DNA of 64,000 nt. Origin: Plasmodium coatneyi (lineage: Eukaryota > Apicomplexa > Aconoidasida > Haemosporida > Plasmodiidae). Position 1 is the first letter of the stretch. The number at the start of each line of letters is the position of its first letter. The stretch covers positions 186,001-250,000 of the forward strand of contig NC_033566.1 in assembly GCF_001680005.1 (NCBI RefSeq), written 5' to 3'. Positions 46,201-57,400 of the stretch are shown here, piece after piece. The notes beneath the pieces are model-generated. The model saw only the letters and a program-made list of their open reading frames with translations, did not search any database and was not told the DNA's origin. The position numbers and the translations under genes were made by a program.

Positions 46201-49014
46201 GCTACCCCAATCACCCTTCTTCCTTTCTTCCCCTTCCTTCCATCCACACTAACAATACACCATTCTGACAACACCACCCCTTCATCTTTTGTACCCGTAA
46301 GGGTTAAAAGGTGTTTGTAGGATTTCGCATTTTAAGGGTGTTTGTGTAATATTTCGCATTTTAAGGTGTGTATGTGTAGGATTTCGCATTTTAGGGTGTG
46401 TATATGTAGGATTTCGCATTTTAGGGTGTAAGATTAAGGGTGTACGATTTCACATTTTAGGGTGTGTATGTGTAGGATTTCGCATTTTAGGGTGTGTATA
46501 TGTAGGATTTCGCATTTTAGGGTGTAAGATTAAGGGTGTACGATTTCACATTTTAGGGTGTGTGTGTATAGGATTTCGCATTTTAGGGGATTGTGTGTAT
46601 AGGATTTCCCATTTTAGGGATGTGGGTGTAGTATTTCCCATTTTAGGGATGTGGGTGTAGTATTTCCCATTTTAGGGATGTGTGTGTAGCCTTTCGCATT
46701 TTAGGCGTATGTGTGTGTAGGATTTCGCATTTTAGGACGTGTGTATGTAGGATTTCGCATTTTAGGACGTGTGTATGTAGGATTTCGCATTTTAGGACGT
46801 GTGTATGTAGGATTTCGCATTTTAGGACGTGTGTATGTAGGATTTCGCAATTTAAGGGTGTTTGTAATATTTTGTATTTCTCATCTTAGGATTAAAATTT
46901 TAGGGTATAGGAGCAGCAATATGACCTGCTACTTTAGCCACACCACAGGGGTGGGAGTACACCCGAAGGGTGTATACAAAAAATGAAAAATAAGAAAGCC
47001 GAAGAAAGGAGAAAAAAAAAGAAAGGGAAAGAAAAAAAAAGAAAAAGAAAAATAGGAAATGAAGGGAAAAGAAAAGAAGGGGAAGGGTGTACCGCCATCA
47101 TCAACCTAATACCACGAAGACCATCCTATCATCATCACCATTTCTACAATCATTACTTCCTTACCATTTTACTGTCATACATTTTTCCTTCCATTTTTTC
47201 CTATCTGCTACAGACACACCCTGTAATGAACGTGCCCTTTGTGATCGTGCACAATGTGTAACACGTAAATGGTTTCCAAATAGAGCGCGCAATCCGCAGA
47301 AACAGGATCAATGGGTAAGGAACTGTATCGTCTACTATAGTGAAGTACAATTTAATGAATAATACACTCTGTATATATTAGCCGGAGGAATAAACACTAA
47401 TCATATGCACTCATAACGTATACATATATATACCCCTTCTTTCTTAGGATGGGGATAAGGGCTATTGGGATGATGTTAAAAAGTTATTGGACCCACTGTC
47501 TCAAGCTATGACCAAGAATGGCCAAACTGATAGTAACCTGTGTAGTACCATGAAAGAGGCAAACAAAGCAGCATGTCAATTCATTGTGAAAGGGTTAAAA
47601 CATATATATGGAATTACAAGGGGCACTGACAGCCAGGATCAGCAGTTCGTTCTGAACAACCTCATATTCCATCGAACTATGTCTTGCGTCTTATTAAATG
47701 CATTTGCGGATAAACTGGAGAAACTGAAAGATGAAAAGTCGTGCGACGTGAAGAAAGGTATAGATCATGCTTTTAAAGACGAAGGAAGTCTTTACAAAAG
47801 TGAATGTAAGGATGGTCCATGTGAACAATGCAAGAGGGAACAGAACATTGGAGATTGTAATATAGGTCAGGGTAAGATAGGACCCCAATTGGACAAAATG
47901 CTCCAGGAGAAGCAAAGCAAAATAGAGGAAATGAAGCAAGCTTTGGAAACTGCATGTAAATCCCCTCCTCCAGAACCAGCACGACCGAGTAATACACAAC
48001 CTACCGAGAAAATCGACGCACCAACGCCGGAAATTACAGAAAAACCAGATCCTGCGGTTCCGAAGCCAACAGAGGCATCAGCTGCTGTACATCCTCAGAC
48101 ACCAGGTGCTGTATCAGAAACAGCACAGTCAGGCGAGAACATTACTGGTAGTTCTACGGGTGGATCAGAGAAACAGACTCCTGATAAACAGTCCAAATCA
48201 GAAGAAAGTGGAGAAGGAAAGTGTAAAGCCAACCTGAAGAATGTTAGTGCTAACAATGGTCCTACGGGTGTTAGCTTCGCTGCAGGGTGTACGTCTGATT
48301 CAGATTTAGGACTAACGGAGGACGTTCAAAGAATGCTGGACGCTCAGGAAGCAAAGGGACAACCTGGTACTTCCGTTGTCTATTTTCATGGAACTGAACA
48401 GAGGATGCACATACAGAGTACACCCAAGGAATTCTATATGTCTTATATTTATAAATGTATTATAATCACTTTCCTTCTTTTTACTCTTCAGGCGCAAAAA
48501 CTGATACAGGTGAGAAAGGCTCCACTAAGCAGGATGACGCAGTTCCCCATCCAGGACAAGCGTCTGTTCACTCCGATGCTTCCACTGGAGAAGTTAAAGA
48601 CGGTACTATTACCAATCCTCGAGCTGGCGCAGAATCTGTTCCTGGTAACAGTGATCCAAAAGGAGGTCCTCAGCAACCACCTGGTGGTGGTAGTCATGCT
48701 CGCGATCAGGGTCCTATTCAAACAGACCCTGCAATGGGAGGACCACAACGTACTTTACAGGGGGAAAGTTTAGGCACTACATATCAAGTACTACCCCCCC
48801 TAACACCTCGGTCACCATCACCTCCAAAAACACCATCAGCATCACCACCTGGGAGTGTTACAACAAAAAGTAATGGACCTGGGGGGGGTGCCGAAACCAC
48901 CCCCCCTTCCGCTATTCCACTCAGTCAACGGACAGACCAACCTAATGTTACTCCATACCTTCCTACAATTCCCGTCTTCATTGGTATTTCTGCTATGAGC
49001 TACTTACTTTGGAA

Positions 49015-49049
<35 letters not shown>

Positions 49050-50904
49050 CATGTTCGAAAAAAAAAAAAGAAGTAAAAGAAAAATAAAGAAAAAAGAAAA
49101 AAAAAAAAAAAAAGTAGTAAACGAATTAGTAAGTGGGTGTAGTATTTCCCATTTTAGGGATGTGGGTGTAGTATTTCCCATTTTAGGGATGTGGGTGTAG
49201 TATTTCCCATTTTAGGGATGTGGGTGTAGTATTTCCCATTTTAGGGATGTGGGTGTAGTATTTCCCATTTTAGGGATGTGGGTGTAGTATTTCCCATTTT
49301 AGGGATGTGGGTGTAGTATTTCCCATTTTAGGGATGTGGGTGTAGTATTTCCCATTTTAGGGATGTGGGGTGTAGTATTTCCCATTTTAGGGATGTGGGT
49401 GTAGTATTTCCCATTTTAGGGATGTGGGTGTAGTATTTCCCATTTTAGGGATGTGGGTGTAGTATTTCGCATTTTCGGGGTGTGTATGTAGGATTTCTCA
49501 TTTTAGGGTTGTGTGTTTGTATGATTTCGCATTTTAGGATTGTGTGTTTGTATGATTTCGCATTTTAGGGTGTGTTTAGGGGATTTCACATTTTAGGGTG
49601 TGTATATAGGACTATTTTGCACTTAGGGATGTAGGATATCACAGGGAAGGTTGAGGTTTCAGAGTTTTTAAGAACAAGAATGTGTCTTGTTGTTTAGCTG
49701 TTTCCGGGTATAAGAAGAACAATGTGGCCTAGTGTTTAGCCGTTTCAGGATGCAAACGCAATAATGTATACTGGTGTTCAGCTGTTTTAGGGTATAAGAA
49801 CAACAATGTTGCCTGGTGTTTAGCTGTTTTAGGATGTAAGGACAACAATGTGACATGGTTGTTTAGCTGTTTCAGGGTGTAAGGACAACAATGTGGCCTG
49901 GTGTTCAGCTGTTTTAGGGTATATGTACAACAATGTGCCCTGGTATTTAGCTGTTTTAGGATGTAAGAACAACAATGTGTTCTGGTATTTAGGTGTTTTA
50001 TAGAGGGATATGAATCTAAAGTGTGCATACAAAAAAAAAGAAAAAAAAAAAAAGAAAAAAAAAGGAAAGAAGGGAAGTTTGCAGGATGGTGCACTTAGGG
50101 GTGGTAGTTGGAAGGAAGGTTGTTAGGGGTGTTAGAATGAGAGGTTGAAGGTGGTAGGTGGAAGGAAGGACGATTGTTAGGGGTGGTAGAATGAAAGGTT
50201 AAGGGTGTATGGGTAGGGACTTTCTAGGTTAGGGAACAGCAATATGGCCTGGTGTTTAGCTACCCCAGGGGGGGGTACACCGGAAGGCTGTATAAAAAAA
50301 ATAAAAAGAAAGAAAGGAAAAAAGAAAGAGAGGAAGGAAAAAAAAGGAAAGAAAAAAAAAGGTGCACACCTTCCCCTTTTTTAGCTTAAATGTACACTTC
50401 GTACTTGTTTTATACTGATTGTTCTGGTGTTAGGAGGTACATTTTACACCCTAATAATTACTTTTGTTTTTTTTGTTTTTTTTGTTTTTTTAGTATTTTT
50501 TCCTGGGTAAAAGAAGAAAACGTTACAGAAGAGCTCATCAAGTACGTGGTCCTGCAACTTTGGAAGAACAACTCCTCGATCGTGTGGACAAAGGTGGTCC
50601 CCATGAATATACCTTAGTAAAGGAGCGAAAACCTAGATCCGCTTCGACGGGAACGAAGAGCCCAAAAGAACGGGTTCCTGTTCGACGTGGTGTGGGTCGC
50701 TGCACAATTATTGATATCCATTTAGAAGTCTTAGATCAATGTCAAAAAGGGGACCTGCATTCGACGAAGGAAGACTTTCTACAAATTCTTGTGGAAGAAT
50801 TTATGGGAAGTGAATTTATAAAAGAAGAAAAGGTTCCGAGGGAAGATGTTCCTAAGGAAAGTGTACCTATGGAACAGGTTCCATGTTCAGATTCCGGGTT
50901 TTAG
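43291..50904 (+). CDS. SICAvar: SICAvar variant surface antigen gene, eight exons, apparently intact
   Basis: Schizont-infected-cell agglutination antigen, the variant protein shown on infected red cells and responsible for antigenic variation. Exons 43291-43380, 43518-44375, 44517-45279, 45468-46196, 47214-47314, 47448-48366, 48492-49015 and 50494-50904 join in phase to about 1,464 residues with no internal stop. Exons 2, 3, 4 and 6 each encode a Cys-rich helical SICA-type domain; exon 5 encodes the short signature TPCNERALCDRAQCV. Residues about 1010-1300 are Pro/Thr/Ser/Gly-rich stalk. One membrane span (PTIPVFIGISAMSYLLW) ends exon 7, and exon 8 encodes the conserved cytoplasmic tail (LGKRRKRYRRAHQVRGP, IIDIHLEVLDQCQKGDLHST, EEFMGSEFIKEE). 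No classical signal peptide is seen in the 30-residue first exon, as usual for the family. It is shorter than many family members. Exon 1 end is the least certain boundary. Confidence 0.92.
46300..46860 (+). repeat. Tandem 24-30 nt repeats in SICAvar intron 4
   Basis: Around twenty degenerate copies of a unit built on GGATTTCGCATTTTAGG separated by GTGTATGTGTA-type spacers. The last group (about 46731-46850) is an exact 30-nt period with GTAGGATTTCGCATTTTAGG plus ACGTGTGTAT. Two copies near 46630-46680 are the TATTTCCCATTTTAGGGATG form that dominates the array in intron 7. Confidence 0.9.
46905..47090 (+). repeat. Shared element plus purine tract near the end of SICAvar intron 4
   Basis: After the tandem repeats comes an element of about 70 nt (GGAGCAGCAATATGACCTG, then CACAGGGGTGGGAGTACACC, then GGGTGTATACAAAAAA), directly followed by a purine-rich tract of about 100 nt (46980-47085). 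The same order is found in intron 7 at 50230-50370. Confidence 0.8.
49134..49490 (+). repeat. Homogeneous 29-nt tandem array in SICAvar intron 7
   Basis: Eleven nearly identical head-to-tail copies of a 29-nt unit containing TAGTATTTCCCATTTTAGGG and ATGTGGGTG; one copy carries an extra G (near 49370). Degenerate copies continue to about 49620 and return to the TTTCGCATTTTAGG form seen in intron 4. Each unit contains one TTTAGGG heptamer, the malaria telomere-type sequence, but not as a continuous telomeric run. Confidence 0.92.
49660..50005 (+). repeat. Second tandem array, about 42-nt period, in SICAvar intron 7
   Basis: About eight diverged copies of ACAACAATGTGGCCTGGTGT followed by TTAGCTGTTTTAGGATGTAA. 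Starts of the common ACAACAATG core at 49800, 49842, 49885, 49927 and 49969 give periods of 42-43 nt. It is unrelated in sequence to the 29-nt array except for the TTTTAGG core. Confidence 0.88.
50225..50370 (+). repeat. Shared element plus purine tract near the end of SICAvar intron 7
   Basis: GGAACAGCAATATGGCCTGG, then CCCCAGGGGGGGGTACACC, then GGCTGTATAAAAAAAAT, followed by a purine-rich tract to about 50370. This closely matches the element at 46905-46985 in intron 4. The GGCCTGGTGTTTAGCT part also equals the unit of the preceding 42-nt array. Confidence 0.8.
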
Positions 50905-51673
50905 GGTGTAGTAAATATTTTTCCTTTTTTTTTTTTTTTTTTTTTGTTTTGTGTATTAAATTGTTTATGCTCATGTGCATGCAATATAAGCCGGAAAATA
51001 TTTTTTTTCCCACTTCATTTTGATTTGTTTAGTAAAATTTTCTTTATTGCAGAATTAAAATATGTAGATTAAATTTTTTTTTTGTTATAGTTTTTTTATC
51101 TTTATAATATTTTTTTTTGCTTTTTTTTTAAATAAAAATATTTTTTTAAAAATGTCAAGACCTTTTTCCTTTTTCCGTACCTCGCTTGGAGTACTTTTGC
51201 TTATATAGTTATTCATATATATAAATGTAGGAAAAACAAAAAATAAAAAAAAAGGGGGAAAAAAGCAAAGTGTAACTGTAGCTTCATGAGAAGTGTGCGC
51301 AGGAGACGGAGGGATAGGTGGGCACGCATAAATAAATACGCACATAAACTCATACGCACACTAGTAGGCAGGCGCATGTAGGTTAATGCATACTCTCGTG
51401 TGAATACCCATTTAATTAAATGATGAGGTGAAATTTAATTTTACTGTGCGTAGGCATGAATATATGGTAATATGCTTAGACGCACGCGCGGCCACCTTTT
51501 TTTTTTTCCCCTTTATACTTTCTTTAATACGTGCTTGTGCGTTTTGTAGGACCGGGCATCATTACGTATGTACATGTGCTCGCATGTAGGGTTGCATAAA
51601 TAATTAAAAAGGTGGGATAAATTCGTTTTGCCTTTCTTTTCCTATGCTTTCTTTTTTTTTTATAATTGTTAAG
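50905..51673. other. SICAvar 3' flank
   Basis: About 770 bp, very A/T-rich near 50920-51150 with several T runs, then mixed sequence with TATATATAAATG-type stretches. No coding frame is supported. It should contain the SICAvar 3' UTR and mark the return to core chromosome sequence. Confidence 0.45.
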
Positions 51674-52044
51674 ATGAATACTTCCTCATGTGGGGGAAGC
51701 CACCACATCGTGCTGGAGATAGCAGAGGATCACAACAGTGGTATGTTCATAAATATGTGCGCCCGCGATGGTGTAGTACCTACGCCTGCTTTGATACGTA
51801 TTTCCCGCATACTGCCTCCACGCCCTATACATAACCTTTGCGCTCTGCACAAATCCACACTTCCCCAGGGGACAGGAAAAAAACACCGAGTAATCTAAGC
51901 ACATGTTACACAGGTAAGCACACAACAATGGGGAAGCATACGCGTCTACACATGGGCCTTAAAAACACCTTTACACAGTTACCCGTTTGTACATTCCCCT
52001 TAGCTTACTCCCTCACCCCTGGTCTGCAACTTTTAATTCTTTAA
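51674..52044 (+). CDS. Candidate small three-exon gene, about 50 residues
   Basis: Tentative. An ATG at 51674 after a T-rich leader opens MNTSSCGGSHHIVLEIAEDH, ending at a good GTATGT donor (51741). Exons 51674-51740, 51869-51913 and 52004-52044 join in phase through canonical sites and give about 50 residues ending SLTPGLQLLIL. Another acceptor at 51978 would lead into a longer hydrophobic frame that runs across a poly(A) tract and into the antisense of the next gene, which is less likely. No family recognised. It could be a chance series of splice sites. Confidence 0.28.
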
Positions 52045-52130
52045 AAAACAAAAAATTGGGGATTCAAGAAGTTGGCACATACGTAGTACTCATCCTCATC
52101 TATTTGTGGAACCTCTTTTCTACGTCATGG

Positions 52131-52163
<33 letters not shown>

Positions 52164-52305
52164 GCAAAAGCGTCATGTCCGAGTATATTCACCACTCCGG
52201 CGTACCTCCTTGTAGATGAATCCCCACCTTCCAACAAGTCACTGCCCTGGTTGAGTTCCTCATCTGCGTATTCCACCTCCAAAATCACCCCCCCCTCATC
52301 CACTT

Positions 52306-54467
52306 CTATCCCTCTTTTACATTGCTATTCTGTTCATTCACATTTCTCATCTCTCTCATCCTGGCTTTTCTCAGATCCATCGAATGCATCACGTTGTTGC
52401 CCGAAGCGATGTCTCCCTCGAAAGAATTCCTGTTAAAATCGAATTGCTGGTTGTTGTTGTTCGTGTTTGCAAAGTTGGCCATTTTGCCAAAGCCTTCTCC
52501 ACCCATCTCGTTCCCCATCACACTCCCTTGTGCATTCTCCCCCTCATTTATCATACCACCCTTGAAGGCGTTGTTGTTTTTCGCCTCTTCGTTGCTCTTT
52601 ACAAAAATGTTTTGGTTATTTCCGGCCATGTTTGCTGCACCCTGGATGTTCATGTTGGACATTTGGCCGTTTCCCAAGTTGCCTCCCACCACATTTGTGG
52701 TCATCCCGTTCTGGTTCATCCCGCTTGCACTCATGCTGCCTGTATTCACACCGCTTCCACTGTTATTACCTCCATTGCTCATACCTCCCCCAGGGTTCTT
52801 ATTAGCGGAACTGGCAACTCTCCAGTTGCTTTCAGTATCTATATCCCTTCTTCTGAAATTTCTGTCCTCTCTCTTTTCATTCCTTCTCATGTGATTTACA
52901 TTGTTCCCCTGTCCGGCGGATGCGTTATTAGTCCCTTTAGCATTCATCATGTCTTCAGCATTAAGCATGTTGTTGTTATTATTGTTTGTAAAGTTTTTTC
53001 CACCCCTATTGAAATTATTTCCCCTCATCATATTTCCTCCGTTATCATTGAATTTGTTTTGATTATTTTGTGGGGCCATGGAAGCGAATCGGTGATTAGC
53101 CTGGTCAACCCCCCCTCCTGCTGTTGTTGCTCCTCCCCGTTCTAATGCCCCTTCTAAGTTGTTCATTAGGTTGTTCTGATTATTCCTCTGTTGACTGTTA
53201 TTTCCTTGCATATTGGGTGGCATATTATTCATAGGGAAATTCATCTGCATGTTCATGGGTTGGCCCATTTGCATGTTCACGGGTTGGTTCATCTGCATGT
53301 TCATGCGTTGATTCATTTGTTGACCCATCTGTTGTCCCATCCTTGCATTCTTCTTCTGCATGCCGCCCCTGTTCTCTATATTTTCCAAGAAGAAATTCTC
53401 CTCCTGTGGTAACGTTGTGGGAGGAGGTGGCGCAGGGTTTTGTAACCCGCGCTTTAAAAAGCATCTAAAGCCAATCATATGCTTCCCCCTAAACCCGGGC
53501 ATAATGTAACCATTTTTAACCGCCTTCTCGTTGTTCTCATTCTGAACATTATTGTTTCCTGCAGTCAAATCAGCAGATCCCTCAAACCACTTCTTCTGGT
53601 TATTCTCATTTTTCCCTTGGCCCCCAAACATATTCATTCCAAATTTTTTTCTTTCAGGGAAACCTTCGATTTTCATTTTTTCCAATCCAGCATTATCATT
53701 TAGAAAGGGTTCATCTCCTTTTTTAAAATCTTTCAACTGTTTTTTTTTCTTATCTTTATCTTTGGACAATTCGGATTTTATTTTTTCCGTTGATTCTAGC
53801 AAATCTGGGAAGGACTCGTCGTCTATTTTTTTCTCCTTCTCTTCTCCTGCCTCTTCATTGTTTTTTTCCTCTTTCTTTTTCCATGCAGATCCGGCTTGCT
53901 TCGCGTTGGCGCCTGCGTTCGCTGCCCTTCCTCTAACGCTCACGCTGATGCCTACAGGAAGGAGGTGGTGGGGTAGAAATTCAAAATGTGAATTCCGTTC
54001 ATTCAGACCAATGGGTATAAATTGAACGCAGAAATCATAATAAACTTGCGAAATGACAAATGTGCAGTTAATTAGGACTACTCAAATACCTAGCGCAACC
54101 AAAAGAACAAGCAGTCACATGTGAGCAGTTCGACCCCTGCTCTGCTTCTTACCTTTCTTCAAGGAGCTCCCGCTCAGGAGGTGCTTCCCCAAGGAGACAC
54201 TGTTAGCAAGTGGCATTTCATTTTCCTCGGAATTTTCCGGGTCCTTCTTCGTCGCTTGGTCTTCCTTTTTCACTTGCTCTTCCGTGACAGGTTCTACAAA
54301 TGGGGGGGGATAGTTTTGGGCAGAACATCCTCGTTTATTTGTGTTCCAAAAAGGGGGGAACACCGACACCACAACACAGCTAACATGCCGCTACCGTGCC
54401 GCTGCACCATGCTCCACGGGCACTCACCTTTGTTGTTATTTTCACTTTCCATTTCCTTATTCTCCAT
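52306..54467 (-). CDS. Asn/Met-rich conserved protein of unknown function, three exons
   Basis: Exons 54467-54428, 54293-54153 and 53951-52306 join in phase 1 each time to 608 residues. The start is highly charged (MENKEMESENNNK). Residues about 60-200 are basic/acidic and include SVRGRAANAGANAKQAGSAW and DDESFPDLLEST, the latter a short hydrophobic patch in acidic context that might bind a partner. The remaining two thirds are low-complexity: Met-Gln-Asn repeats near residue 280 (MNQPVNMQMGQPMNMQM) and Asn/Gly-rich sequence to the end. Such composition is common in RNA-granule or translation-associated proteins, but that is inference. A further open frame continues just past the stop (52100-52303) and was not included. 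It faces away from PSS across a 3.9-kb spacer. Confidence 0.72.
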
Positions 54468-57400
54468 GTTTTTACAAATCTTCCTTTATAATTTCATAAT
54501 TTGTCTCTTCTTCGATTTGTCAATTGGGTCAAGAAGGCGACAACAGGGTGAGTTCCTTCCCTATGGACTTCCTACTGTGGACTGCTTCCTCACATGAACA
54601 AACTTCAAACCGCTGATCGACGCGGGCACATACAACGGAGGAGCATCAAAAGCACAAGGTACACTCGCGTTGTAACGGGCGCATTAAATGTCAAAGTCAA
54701 CTTTTTGTGGAAGCACGACCAAACGCTGCTACAGCGGAGGAGTAACAAACATATACACTCGACAAACGAAATGAATATAACTAAAGGAGGAATGAAAAGT
54801 GGCTTGGAGTGGAGGGGACTATAATTGGCAGTTGGAAAAAAGTGTCATATAAATTTGTCGCTTGAAAATGTAGCAAACATGCATATTCCTGTTGGGGGAC
54901 CTCCCACGTGGTAACCGCGCTCATGTAAAAAAAAAAAAAAAATACACCCAAAGGGGAGGAGCAAAATATGGCATGCAGGATGGCACGCGGGATGACAGTA
55001 TAAAATAATGGTACACAGATAACACGCAAAATTATAAAACAACAATTAAATGCAAAAAAGGGAGAGGAAGGTAAAACACATAAATATATGCAGCTTCTTC
55101 GCAAAACGAAAACGCCAAAAAAAAGAAAAAAGAAAAAAATGATACGTACTATTGTTGGTGAGCTCAGAATGGAAAACGTACATCCATACGTATACAGATA
55201 CATATACATATACATGCATATAAAAATGGCTTTGCAAAAATACGCAATGAAAAAGGAAAAAGATTATAAAAGAAAATGCATTCGCTAAGGCGAAACCCCT
55301 AACAGTTAAAAAAAATTGTAAACGATTAAGCGAAATTGCCATCACTGCATAATGATGCGTACGTTAAAAATCTGCACTGCCACGTTGCGTATCATTGTAT
55401 GCCGTTGCGTTCGCATATTAAACGTATTCGAAAAAAAAAAATTGCGCAGTGGCAAAATAGTACACGCAATCGTCCGCTCAGAATTGGAACCAGTAATGGG
55501 AAAAAAGAAAAAATACATAAAATGACATCAAAGGATAGCAAAATTGCGGCAAAATCGTAGCGAAGTTTAAAAAGAGAGAAAAAAACGGCAACAATCCTCA
55601 CATTCATGTGACCGGCGCAGTTACGACGGCGAAACACCCTGTAGCACGTGCACGTACGCAGTAGCGAACGAATTGAAGCCCACAACACGCAAAATGGGGA
55701 TACGGAGGTAGCTAGCGACTTATGCAGTGTACCCAGGGGGTGACCCGCTCGTCAACACGCCTTTGGATATGTTACATGCTAGGGGAAAAAAAAAATTTAT
55801 ACCTACGTATGGATGAAAACCTGATCCTATGCACTTATGTAGCCCCTTCTCCTATGCTCTGTCCTCCAATACACACCTAGTGAACCTCTTCCTCCCTCCT
55901 TTTAACATTTCAATAAAAACACTTCGGTTAATCTCCGCTCATGTTTATATAGGACGATGCGGAAATTCTACAGGGAAGTACCTGTGTAGACCACCGACAT
56001 AGGCGCGGCTGCGCAGCTTCCACACTAGCACTGCATGCCAATATGTGTAACGCATATGGTGAAGAGGACCATATAGGTACCCCCAAAATGTACAAGAACG
56101 TTGAAAAGTTCGCCCTAACTGAAAGGTCATCCCTGAAATTAAAAAAAAAATAAGACTGTGTGCCAATCCAATGTGACAAATATCCCCGCGTCAAAAGAGA
56201 ACCACATGAGAAGGTTTCCCACGCGCGAAGGGAGATCGGATTATATGGAAAAAAAAAAAATGACAAACCAGCCAATACGAATACATTATTGCGAGTTCGT
56301 AAAACTGCTCAGAAAAAGGGTGCCACTGTGAAATTTTCTTAGCCGGACGGTTTGATGCTCCGTTAAATAACCTGCCTACGTTCGGTCGGTCGGTAGAAAC
56401 GCCCGAAGATCAATTCGGTAATTTTTCCATCTCCACAACACACACTACAATTCGATGTTGCCGCATTTTTTTCCCAAAAAAGGAAAAATAAAGAAAAGGA
56501 CAACAACTTGGTGAATAAATAAAAGTAGATATTCCCATTACACACACGAATGTGTAAATCCACATGGGCAAAGGAACACTCTCTCATTTTTCCTCTCCTT
56601 TTCGTTCTCTTTTTTTTTTCCCATTTTTGCGCCCTATGATTTTTCAGACACCCGGTAAAACGGCGCTAGCCTTTTGGAAAAACAAATTGGCCCAAATGGA
56701 GAAATGTGCAAAACTTGATGGTGCACTGTGCATCATTGGGATGTATGTCCGCTCGGTTGGAGCATACTTGCCTTTCCTTTTTTACATCGCCTTTTTATAT
56801 TTCCCCCATTTCCCGCTTATAAACTGCCGTAAAACGCGAACCACGTTACCACAGCGCAACATGTGCATAAATCACTTTCAATGCCATCAGAAAGGAAAAA
56901 ACTTTCCGTACAAGAGTAAAGAAAAAAAAAAAAAAAAAAAATTCAAAATTGTGCAGAAATTTCCTGTAAGACTATCTACAAATGGACAGCTCTTCCATAG
57001 AACTAAATCACTTTCGTGTGATTAGCAAATTCGCCAAAAAATCATCTCCATGCTAGCCATTTAACACACTAGCGATTATTTCCACTGTGGAATGTTCGCC
57101 GCGTTGTTACAAACTTTTTCTTTTTTTTCCACCCAATTTTGCCCCTTAATCATTTTGCGATTTTTATTCGTTTCTGCTGCCCTACAGTGCTTCATTATTT
57201 GACGAATATTTATTACTCTGCCCTCTTAGTTATAAATCAAGGCACACATTGACATCCCCCCCCCCCTAAACGTTAATTGCCACTGCAGAAGGACAATAGT
57301 GACGGCGTTCGCTTTCGCGTTTGTGTTGCATTAGTCACGCGAAGCACATTTGTCGCCTCGCGTGCTCCCAATTTGTCCGTGACAAAATTGGGAAATGGAA

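Noticed and set aside
46680..46986. Repeat-encoded frames with VGFRILGRVY-like peptides
   Set aside because: They are translations of the 30-nt intronic repeats of SICAvar; the frame has no link to the gene's exons.
52100..52303. Minus-strand frame just past the stop of the Asn/Met-rich gene (LEVEYADEELNQGSDLLEGG)
   Set aside because: It looks somewhat protein-like, but the only way to join it would need an intron of about 16 nt, and it runs into a poly(T) tract; left out pending transcript data.
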